A stretch of 64,000 bases of DNA from Bacillota bacterium (GTDB lineage Bacteria > Bacillota > Clostridia > Ch29): contig JABVCK010000009.1 of NCBI GenBank assembly GCA_013540605.1, forward strand, positions 226,341 to 290,340, read 5' to 3'. The notes under the pieces were generated by a model. The model ran no database searches, had not been told where the DNA came from, and saw only the letters and a list, made by a program, of their open reading frames with translations. A program made the translations under genes and the position numbers. Shown piece after piece: positions 34,006 to 41,146 of the stretch; position 1 is the first letter of the stretch; every line of letters starts with the position of its first letter.

Positions 34006-35319
34006 ATGACAGAAAAAAAGATAAGGGTAGTGCACTACCTCAACCAGTTTTTCGGCAACATAGGCGGTGAAGATAAAGCCGGGCAGCCTCCGATTTCCAA
34101 GGATGGAGCCGTTGGGCCGGCTATGGGATTGCAGCAGGCGATGGGCGATAAGGGAGAGGTTGTCGGTACTGTAATCTGCGGAGATAACTACTTCAACGAG
34201 AACACCGCAGAAGCAAAAAAACAGATACTGGAGCTGATAAGAAAATACTCTCCGGATGTGGTGGTTGCCGGTCCGGCCTTCAACGCCGGCAGATACGGCA
34301 TGGCCTGCGGCGAGACGGGGAAGGCGGTAGTCCAGGGTCTGGGCATACCGGTTGTTAGCGGTATGTATAATGAGAATCCCGGGGTGGATGCGAGCAAACT
34401 GGCAGTATATATTGTACCCACCGCTGATTCCGCAGCAGATATGAGGAATGCCCTGCCCAAGATGGCTGCCCTGGCCCTGAAGCTTGGCCGGGGGGAAGAC
34501 CTGGGAACTCCTCAGGAGGAGGGGTATATTCCGCAGGGCAGGAGGGTGACCGTCTTTTCGGACAGGATTGGCTCTACCAGAGCGGTGGAAATGCTGATGA
34601 AGCGGTTCAATGGAGAACCCTTTGAAACGGAACTCCCCATGCCGGAGTTTGATAGGGTGGAGCCGGCGCCGCCCGTGAAGGATATGACGAAGGCCAACAT
34701 CGCATTGGTGTGTACCGGAGGAATAATGCCGGCGGGCAACCCGGACAGGATAGAATCCGCAAGCGCTACAAAGTACGGCAGGTATTCGATTGCTGGTTTG
34801 GATGATTTCCTGCCGGAGGATTATGAGACTATTCACGGGGGATATGATCCGGTATACGCAAACCAGGATCCGGACAGAATCCTGCCCCTCGATGTGCTGA
34901 GAGACATGCAAAAGGAAGGGATAATCGGGAAGGTCCACGATTATTTCTATACAACCGTTGGAACCGGAACATCGGTGGCAAATTCGATGAGATTTGGGCA
35001 GGAAATTGGCAAGCAGCTCAAGGAGGAAGGGGTAGACGCTGTCATCCTCACGTCCACCTGAGGCACCTGTACCCGTTGCGGCGCAACGGTTGTGAAGGAA
35101 ATAGAAAGATACGGCATTCCAATAGTTCACCTGTGCACCATCATCCCAATTTCCCAGGCGGTCGGTGCAAACAGGATAGTACCGGGTGTCGCCATACCTT
35201 ACCCGCTGGGCAATCCGGATAAAACACCCGAGGAGGAAAAGGCCATCAGGCGAAAACTGGTTGAGACAGCCATTAAGGCGCTTCAGACTGAGGTAGAAAC
35301 GCAGACGGTATTTGAATAG
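34006..35319 (+). CDS. Selenocysteine-containing reductase component B, gamma subunit (GrdB/F/H)
   Basis: 437 residues when the in-frame TGA at 35059-35061 is read as selenocysteine (residue 352). The frame continues unbroken with the family-typical U-GTC-TRCGATVVKEIERYGIP, giving a U-x2-C-x2-C motif, and ends at 35319. N-terminal VVHYLNQFFGNIGGEDKAG and VVAGPAFNAGRYG are typical of the family. Stopping at the TGA would remove the catalytic residue and the last 85 amino acids. ATG 34006 follows GAGGAGGCGACATACT. It forms an operon with the alpha/beta gene. Selenoprotein A, component C and thioredoxin genes are not in the window. Confidence 0.93.
35059..35061 (+). other. Selenocysteine codon UGA
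   Basis: In-frame TGA within TCCACC-TGA-GGCACC, between the conserved VILTST and GTCTRCGA segments of the component B selenoprotein family. Confidence 0.93.
35073..35089 (+). promoter_or_regulatory. Candidate bacterial SECIS hairpin
   Basis: Seven-pair stem CCGTTGC / GCAACGG with loop GGC, starting 11 nt after the UGA. This is the distance range expected for a bacterial SECIS recognised by SelB. Confidence 0.7.
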
Positions 35320-35325
35320 GACTAC

Positions 35326-35358
35326 AAAGGGCAGTCCATGCAATAGGGGCTGCTCTTT
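35326..35358 (+). terminator. Terminator of the reductase component B operon
   Basis: AAAGGGCAGTCC against GGGCTGCTCTTT with two G-T type pairs and a 9-nt loop, ending in TTTCGTTT. Confidence 0.75.
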
Positions 35359-35392
35359 CGTTTCCCGTTTAATCGTATATAGCGATGTCCGG

Positions 35393-35995
35393 TTAATTAT
35401 TAGCTTTGGAGAATATTTTTTTTATTCTATCTTGTTCATCTATTACATGCTGGCTTCCCATTATAACAAATACTCTATCGAACTCTTTCAGTTTTTTATC
35501 TATAGTTGATAATAAATGCTCATTTCTAATTTTATATACTTCTTCATATATATCATTAATTTCAGACTCTTCATTATGCACAATAGAATAAGCATCAATT
35601 GTAGTCCAATTACTTTCATCCAATTCAATCTTCAAGTGCGGCTTTAGCAGGCTGCGAATATATTTGAACCTAGTTTGGTTTTCTTTTAAAGGAAAGCCGC
35701 TTTCCGCCATACGAGATACAAACTGTTCTAATAACTGCTGGATCGATCCAGGATTTTCTCCCTGTTGTGTCTGATATTGATGCAGCTGTCTTAATATGTA
35801 CATAGACAGGACTTTTTCTTTGTCATACTTGTCCAGTAGATATTTGTACTGTTCTTCCCATGAAGGCTCTACTGTATCTAATAGAATGCTTTCCTTTTGA
35901 GCTAAGTAAGAGACAAAAGCACTTTCGCCGTGCGATATCGCTTCCTCCGGATCAGCATATAGGCTTTTATTCGCATAACCTTCTACTAATACTAT
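35393..35995 (-). pseudogene. 5'-truncated gene of unknown family
   Basis: The minus-strand frame is open from a stop at 35996-35998 to the stop at 35393, about 200 codons, but has no plausible start near its beginning; the first ATG is at 35803, well inside the homologous-looking stretch. The translation starts abruptly at IVLVEGYANKSLYADPEEA and ends in FDRVFVIMGSQHVIDEQDRIKKIF. The ending resembles the last part of TraB/GumN-like or related hydrolase-like proteins, without certainty. AT-rich composition differs from the neighbours. Best read as the remaining C-terminal two thirds of an acquired, decayed gene. Confidence 0.55.
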
Positions 35996-36117
35996 CTACA
36001 AAGACCTTATTCTCCATCTTACACACTCTTCTACCAATATTAAATCGCTACAAAACATTTCTTCGAAAATCGGCGCATAGTAAAACATTATAAGACAAAT
36101 TGGAAATGCGACAATTT

Positions 36118-36141
36118 GAGAACCGTCCCCTGTCGCGTCCC
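36118..36141 (-). repeat. Fragment of GGGGACGGTTCTC repeat
   Basis: On the minus strand GGGACGCGACAGGGGACGGT continues with TCTC. It shares GGGGACGGTTCTC with the hairpin at 28349-28398. It lies between two decayed genes. Confidence 0.5.
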
Positions 36142-36184
36142 ACAAAAAGGTAATTGAAGAAGAAACCCAAAAGCTACTCAAAAG

Positions 36185-37248
36185 CTACTGAATCGGAACG
36201 GCTTCCCTTTCACTAGTGGGTTTGGGACGCCACATACGGTCGGTGAATATTACGGCCAGCACAACGATCCCAAGTAAAGCATAACAAGTAAAGCATAACA
36301 AGTAAAGCATAACAAGTAAAGCATAAACTGTAAGTTTGGTGCGCGGCAAATAGTCATTAGTCGCGTTCATTGAAGCATGCATTAGAAGTACCGGCAGGAG
36401 GCTTTTCCCTTCAGTCCGGTTATAAAGCCAGGTGAAAAGAATGGCAAGAGGAATATCTCCCAAGCGGATCCAGAACATAAACCAGTTTCCACTTAAATTC
36501 ATGAAATAATATATCCAATGATATGCCCCCAAATAAATCCCAGAATGATACTCGCAACAAGGGGACTGAACCTCTGCTGTAACCGGGGGAGTGCGAAACC
36601 GCGCCAACCGGCTTCCTCGCCTAATGCACCGTTGAAGAATATTGCCCATATAAAGGAAACCAGAATGGCCAGTGGTAAAGGCGCTTCTGGTGTTGAACGC
36701 ATTGCCGGTACGGATAAACCGGCCATTTTACCTATTGCATTACCGGCTAAAGTAATTGCAGGCCAGATTCCAATGGCAACAACATACCATATCCAGGGTA
36801 CTCGCTAATTAAGATAAGGTTTTAGTAAGGAACGTATACCATTGTTAAGTGAGAAAGCACTGGCAACTACAAAGGCTACAAGAAATACTAAGACAAAATT
36901 TCCCGGCAATACAGTCCAACTTAAATCATGATGCCACCATATCCGGCTGATCCAACGTGCTGATCCTGCAATAAGTAAAGTCGAAATAAAAGCTAATAGC
37001 CAGGAACCGAGTTTGCACCCCGATCTTTCAATATTAATGATTGATGAAACAAACATGGCTGACAAAACAGGACCAAAACCTGCAATAAGTGAAAACGTGT
37101 AGGCCTCCTGACCCAAGAGGCCAACCATAAGTAAATTGATTATCCAAGTAAAAGCAAAAGAAAGAATGAAAAACACCATTAATGGTTTGCGTTTAATACT
37201 TTCGGATATATTATGGCAAATTGGCTTTTTCGAGATTCTGGTTAGCAT
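36185..37248 (-). pseudogene. CPBP-family (CAAX-type) intramembrane protease, disrupted
   Basis: Read on the minus strand from 37248, the first 147 codons (MLTRISKKPICHNISESIKR, helices at FFILSFAFTWIINLLMVGLL and onward) end at an in-frame TAG at 36805-36807. The same frame then continues with RVPWIWYVVAIGIWPAITLAG and the family motif GALGEEAGWRGFALPRLQ, whose EExxxR glutamates are intact. After GFIWG the frame is lost at a run of five C (plus strand 36526-36530); one added base restores AYHWIYYFMN and the last motif, VLLMHASMN. Thus one nonsense change and one frameshift break a gene otherwise typical of CPBP proteases. A 14-bp tandem repeat lies in the 3' end. Confidence 0.8.
36272..36327. 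repeat. 14-bp tandem repeat, four copies
   Basis: AAGTAAAGCATAAC repeated four times head to tail (the last ends in A instead of C). Because 14 is not a multiple of three, each copy shifts the frame; it lies inside the final membrane helix of the disrupted protease gene. Confidence 0.9.
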
Positions 37249-37382
37249 GTTATCCCCCCATCCTATAATAATTCCAATTTTTGAAAATTTTTTCTAAGTG
37301 CATTATAACGGTATATTCTTAAACACAAATTAGGGGAAGATTAGAATGCGTATCATATTTTTATACTGTTAGGGGGAGTAGT

Positions 37383-38225
37383 GTGGGTCAGTTTAGTGAA
37401 TTATGGTTGTATTGCAAAGAGACTTTTGGAATTGTAAAGCGCAGGCCTTTCCTGTTCGTTCCCAGGCTTGTTTTCATGGGACTGCTGTTGTCTTCTGTTT
37501 TTTTTGTAGGAGGCATTGCCTTTGTACGGCTGCTCCCGGGCAGGTGGATGAATGTGTTTCCACTGGGCATTTTGGTAATTGGGTTTCTGGTGGGCAATCT
37601 TGTTGTGGAAGGTGGTCAGATTAACCTCTATAAAAAAGCAGCCCTGGGTTACACCGTAGGCATGGATGACTTCGGGGAAGGAGTACGAAAATTTGTTGGC
37701 AGGGTTTTCATTGGAGGGCTGATGTTGCTGCTCCTAATAGCCCTTATGAGTTTTTTAATGGTTGGGTTTGTTACCATTCCGCTTCTGGGGGTTTTGGCGG
37801 GCATTGCCCTTGTAATTGCGATATTTGCAGTGAATGTTCTTCTTAGCGCATGGAAGGCGGCGCTGGCCTTCAAGGATATAGGAGTTATGGACGCTTTCAG
37901 TGACAGTTGGAGGTTTGTTAGGGAGTTTTTCTGGCCTATGGCTCTTGTGGTTTTTGTAAAAGGCCTTTTTGACGGAAACAACAATAACAATTCCGGAAGT
38001 AATCAGGGAAACAATTTCAATATAAACGGTATTAACGTGAACCTGAACATACCGGGTTTGAATATGTTCGGCTTAAATCAAGGCTTCTCTTTTGGCGTGC
38101 GTTCAGCAATGGCGCTTATTGCCCTTATACCCTTTGTTGTGGCTGCCGCAATTATATCCATAGCGGCAACAGTATACATCGAGCAGCTGATTTTTGTAAT
38201 ATATGCACGCCGGGAAAGCTTGTGA
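37383..38225 (+). CDS. Integral membrane protein with Asn-rich loop
   Basis: 280 residues with about six hydrophobic segments (about 25-48, 56-72, 110-135, 137-155, 190-200, 240-270). It resembles DUF4013/DUF7847-type membrane proteins of unknown role (RRPFLFVPRLVFMGLLLSS; LSAWKAALAFKD; DAFSDSWRFVREFFW). An Asn/Gly-rich loop (about 208-240, GNNNNNSGSNQGNNFNING) interrupts the last pair of helices; such loops are often extracellular and low in structure. The start is a GTG after TAGGGGGAGTA. Monocistronic, with a terminator just after it. Confidence 0.75.
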   Translation: MGQFSELWLYCKETFGIVKRRPFLFVPRLVFMGLLLSSVFFVGGIAFVRLLPGRWMNVFPLGILVIGFLVGNLVVEGGQINLYKKAALGYTVGMDDFGEGVRKFVGRVFIGGLMLLLLIALMSFLMVGFVTIPLLGVLAGIALVIAIFAVNVLLSAWKAALAFKDIGVMDAFSDSWRFVREFFWPMALVVFVKGLFDGNNNNNSGSNQGNNFNINGINVNLNIPGLNMFGLNQGFSFGVRSAMALIALIPFVVAAAIISIAATVYIEQLIFVIYARRESL

Positions 38226-38245
38226 GAATATTGCATTTAATAAAA

Positions 38246-38273
38246 AAACCGTCCCTTAAACAGGGGCGGTTTT
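38246..38273 (+). terminator. Terminator after the Asn-loop membrane protein gene
   Basis: Stem AAACCGTCCC / GGGGCGGTTT, ten pairs with one G-T, loop of 7 nt, followed by T residues; the A run on the left would let it act in reverse as well. Confidence 0.85.
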
Positions 38274-38345
38274 ACATTTGTACGCAGGAGAGAGGATAAA
38301 AATAATTCTAATAAGCAGGGATATACTAACCTTGAGGTGATTATA

Positions 38346-39242
38346 TTGAAGAAAAGGATGATGCTTTTAATAATCGCATTTTTGCTTGCCTTTACCTTCG
38401 CAGCAGGATGCAACAGGAAACAGGAGAGGCCGGCGCCCCAGGAAAACAAGGAGAAAATTCCGCAGTCATTGTTAAAAATCCAGGATAATGCCCAAAAAGT
38501 TATGGAAGAAGTAGAAAAGGTTGAAGAAGAAAAGAAAAAACCCGCTGAACAGTTTATGGAGGAAGCAAAACCGAAAGACGGAGGACAGCAGGGCGGGGGG
38601 CAACAGGATGGCGGACAGCAGGGCGGAGGTCAGCAAGGCGGAGGTCAGCAGAGCGGAGGAGGACAACAGGGGGGACAGCAGGCCCAGGACCCTGAAGCAA
38701 AGAAAGAAGAAAAAATTACAAAGATGTGGGACGGGATAACCCAAAAAATTGAACAGATGCACAAGTCGTGGAATGAGTATGAAGTAACAGGTATTAAGGA
38801 TGGAGCCGGGGAGCGGATAATTTCAGGTTTTGAAGAGGCTCTGAACAATATGACCATAGCCGCCCAGGGGAAAAACGCAACGGAAACTCTGGATAAAGCA
38901 AATGAAGTATCATTGTTTGCTGCCGATTTCCTGGACATGTATAAGGGGAATATCGACGGTGAGGTCGAAAGAATGAAGTACTATGTAAGGCAGACATACT
39001 TAGAAGCACAGCGGGAAGACTGGGAGATGGCGCAGTCCGAAATGGAAGAGGGGGGAAACGTCCTTAAACGCTTGAAAAACAGAATAAAGCTTGATAAAAA
39101 GGACCAAAATCTTCTGGATAGGCTGGAGCTTTCCCTTGAAGATATGCGAAAGGCTATTCCGGATAGAGACGTTGAACTGCTCAAGATAAAAAGGGATATA
39201 GCACTGCAGAATCTTGATGCGGTCAAGGAAAAGGCAAAATAG
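38346..39242 (+). CDS. Lipoprotein with Gln/Gly-rich repeat and helical C-terminus
   Basis: 298 residues from a TTG with GAGGTGATTATA upstream. Signal MMLLIIAFLLAFTFAAGC has a lipobox, so the mature protein is tethered outside the membrane at a Cys near residue 22. A charged helix is followed by a GGGQQ-type low-complexity repeat (about residues 78-113, units such as GGGQQ and DGGQQ). The last 170 residues are helical and negatively charged (KMWDGITQKIEQMHKSWNEYE; LLDRLELSLEDMRKAI). No known domain. The repeat probably acts as a flexible linker across the wall. Confidence 0.78.
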   Translation: MKKRMMLLIIAFLLAFTFAAGCNRKQERPAPQENKEKIPQSLLKIQDNAQKVMEEVEKVEEEKKKPAEQFMEEAKPKDGGQQGGGQQDGGQQGGGQQGGGQQSGGGQQGGQQAQDPEAKKEEKITKMWDGITQKIEQMHKSWNEYEVTGIKDGAGERIISGFEEALNNMTIAAQGKNATETLDKANEVSLFAADFLDMYKGNIDGEVERMKYYVRQTYLEAQREDWEMAQSEMEEGGNVLKRLKNRIKLDKKDQNLLDRLELSLEDMRKAIPDRDVELLKIKRDIALQNLDAVKEKAK

Positions 39243-39262
39243 AGCGGGCACAGCTCGTTCTA

Positions 39263-39306
39263 TTTTTTATTGCAAAAGAAAGTATACTTTCTTTTGCAAT
39301 AAAAAA
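39263..39306. terminator. 44-bp perfect palindrome, bidirectional terminator
   Basis: Each half is 22 bp and perfectly complementary with no spacer: TTTTTTATTGCAAAAGAAAG plus TA and its mirror, giving T6 on one side and A6 on the other. A weaker hairpin (GAGC-N7-GCTC) precedes it. Confidence 0.85.
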
Positions 39307-39444
39307 ATCCCTAATCATAATAATACGTTATCCAGAATATGAATAGGACATCGGGGTTGCTGTCGGACAGCTTTAAACGGGATTGAAGAGAAATGAGGTA
39401 CAACGGAGGAGGATTCACAGGGCTGCTGCGGAGAACGGGATGGA

Positions 39445-40587
39445 TTGTGGTTGGCAAGGCTTCCGCTTATTTGCCTTATCCTTGTTATTTGTATGCTGCT
39501 GCTTGTTTCAGCCGAGGCAATAGTTATATATCAAAGCAGTATAAAATCAGTAAGTATAGAAAATCCGGACAGGGGTCCTGCCTCCTTTGAAATGCTGGCG
39601 GAACAGTTGGAGGAAACAGCCAGCATCAATGAGAGGATCCGTGAAGAAAGGAGGGGTTGGGTTTCAATCACAATATCCTTTGCGGGAGACTGCACCCTTG
39701 GGACGGATGAAGCTTTTCCTTATCAAGATTCCCTGCCGCAGCGCTTGGAAAAGGAAGGTTTTGACTACAGCTATTTCTTCAGGGGGGTAAGCAGCGTGTT
39801 TGAAGCGGATGATTTGACCATTGTTAACCTGGAGACCACTCTTACCGAAGCATCAAGCAGCGCTGACAAAAGATTCCGGTTCAGAGGCCATCCGTCCTAT
39901 ACAAATATATTAAAAAGCGGCAGTGTCGAGCTTGTAAATATATCAAACAATCATATATACGATTACCTGGACGAGGGTTTCAACGATACGGTAAAAGCCC
40001 TTGATGAAGCAGGGATCGGCTACTGTGGGGAAGGGCACATCGCATATTTGGAAATCAAGGGGATAAGAATAGCATGTGTAGGCAAAATGGTTTGGAAGCC
40101 CGGGGTAAATGCGGATTTGAAACGTGATATCCGAAATGCCAAAGAAAATGCCGATATCGTTATAGTATCACTTCATTGGGGTATAGAGGGGACGTACTAT
40201 CCGGACGAGTTCCAAAGGCGGCTTGGTTGTCTATGTATTGACGAGGGGGCAGACATAGTTATGGGCCATCATCCCCATGTCATTCAGGGAATAGAGAAGT
40301 ATAAGGAAAGATATATAGTGTACAGCCTTGGCAATTTTTGTTTTGGTGGCAACAGGAACCCTGCCGATAAGGACACATTCATTTTTCAAAGCCATTTCAC
40401 TCTTAAGGATGGCGAAGTTTGCGGTGTGGAAATCAGTGTTATTCCGTGCAGCATATCATCGGTTGACTACATCAATGACTACCAGCCGACCGTATTGGAA
40501 GAGGCAGAAAGAGAGAGAGTCTTGAATAGGATAATAGAATACAGCAAAAAGCTGGAATACGGTATAGGCGTTGAAGATTTGAACTAG
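39445..40587 (+). CDS. CapA-family (poly-gamma-glutamate capsule-type) phosphoesterase-like protein
   Basis: About 380 residues. One N-terminal helix (LPLICLILVICMLLLVSAEA) is followed by the CapA domain: ITISFAGDCTLGTDEA, DDLTIVNLETTLT, FRFRGHPSYTNILK, NISNNHIYDY, VSLHWGIEGTYYPDEFQ and VMGHHPHVIQGIE, the metallophosphatase-like pattern of PgsA/CapA proteins. The start is uncertain: the TTG at 39445 has no good ribosome binding site, while an ATG at 39393 in another frame encodes MRYNGGGFTGLLRRTGWIVV, a plausible cytoplasmic N-terminus running into the helix. A one-base frameshift near 39450-39460 would join them. The role in polymer export or modification is inferred. Confidence 0.82.
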   Translation: MWLARLPLICLILVICMLLLVSAEAIVIYQSSIKSVSIENPDRGPASFEMLAEQLEETASINERIREERRGWVSITISFAGDCTLGTDEAFPYQDSLPQRLEKEGFDYSYFFRGVSSVFEADDLTIVNLETTLTEASSSADKRFRFRGHPSYTNILKSGSVELVNISNNHIYDYLDEGFNDTVKALDEAGIGYCGEGHIAYLEIKGIRIACVGKMVWKPGVNADLKRDIRNAKENADIVIVSLHWGIEGTYYPDEFQRRLGCLCIDEGADIVMGHHPHVIQGIEKYKERYIVYSLGNFCFGGNRNPADKDTFIFQSHFTLKDGEVCGVEISVIPCSISSVDYINDYQPTVLEEAERERVLNRIIEYSKKLEYGIGVEDLN

Positions 40588-40628
40588 ATATTTATGGTGT
40601 ACAGCAGGAATCTTAGGAAAGATAATGA

Positions 40629-40653
40629 ATCCCTATAATTAGGGATATTTCTT
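40629..40653 (+). terminator. Terminator of capA-like gene
   Basis: ATCCCTA / TAGGGAT with TAAT loop, followed by ATTTCTTTT. Confidence 0.7.
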
Positions 40654-40658
40654 TTACG

Positions 40659-40875
40659 CAGTTGCCAGTGATCAGATATCAGTTACCAGTTACCAGTTAT
40701 CAGTTATCAGTTATCAGTTGCCAGTTGCCAGACATCAGGGAAAAGCTAGAGGGTAAAAAAACAAAGACATAACCCGAATGCCTGTGCACTGTGATTTGTG
40801 AACTAGAAACTGAACTGTTGCACCTGCGATCTGTGATCTGTGATCTGCGATCTGCCATCTATATTCTACGAACTA
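40659..40875 (+). repeat. Family B heptad repeat element, copy 2
   Basis: Left arm of nine or so TATCAGT/TACCAGT/TGCCAGT heptads, core CAGGGAAAAGCTAGAGGGTA continuing to CATAACCCGAATGCCTG, and right arm of ATCTGTG/ATCTGCG heptads ending TACGAACTA. It is the longest and most regular copy, and its edge touches the ribosome binding site of the next small gene. Confidence 0.85.
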
Positions 40876-40891
40876 AGGAGGTACTGGATAC

Positions 40892-41092
40892 ATGCTGCTG
40901 CAGAATGGCGACACCCTTTTGATCACGGCGGGAGGCCAGGTACAGAGGTGCAGGATATCAAAGGTCGATGGCAATGTTGTAAAGCTCTTTGATGAAGCCG
41001 GTTCCTACAGACAGATGCCTTACACTATTCTGGCAAAAATGATTGAAGAAGGACAAGCTGTTGTACAAAGGAATAAAGAATACGATTTCTAG
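40892..41092 (+). CDS. Small hypothetical protein
   Basis: 66 residues, MLLQNGDTLLITAGGQVQRC onward, mostly beta-strand in appearance and rich in short hydrophobic strands, without signal or membrane helix. AAGGAGGTACTGGATAC is an excellent ribosome binding site and follows the family B repeat directly. No family is recognised. It ends 55 bp before a transporter gene and may be cotranscribed with it. Confidence 0.65.
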   Translation: MLLQNGDTLLITAGGQVQRCRISKVDGNVVKLFDEAGSYRQMPYTILAKMIEEGQAVVQRNKEYDF

Positions 41093-41146
41093 GCTGAAGA
41101 GCGATCGATGATATAATCCATAATATAAATAGTTAGGGAGATGACC

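Noticed and set aside
35059-35061. TGA as a true stop giving two separate genes
   Set aside because: The frame continues with the conserved C-terminal part of the family, the U-x2-C-x2-C motif is formed exactly at the TGA, and no start with a ribosome binding site follows it.
33958-35343. 461-codon open frame on the minus strand
   Set aside because: It lies wholly antisense to the component B gamma selenoprotein gene, which has clear family motifs; the translation is low-complexity-like, with no domain and no ribosome binding site.
35996-36181. 61-codon minus-strand frame between the two pseudogenes
   Set aside because: Part of it is encoded by a repeat fragment and it has no binding site or recognisable sequence.
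40659-40875. CRISPR array
   Set aside because: The repeat period is 7 bp with degenerate units and no 28-37 bp repeat with unique spacers; no cas genes are in the window.
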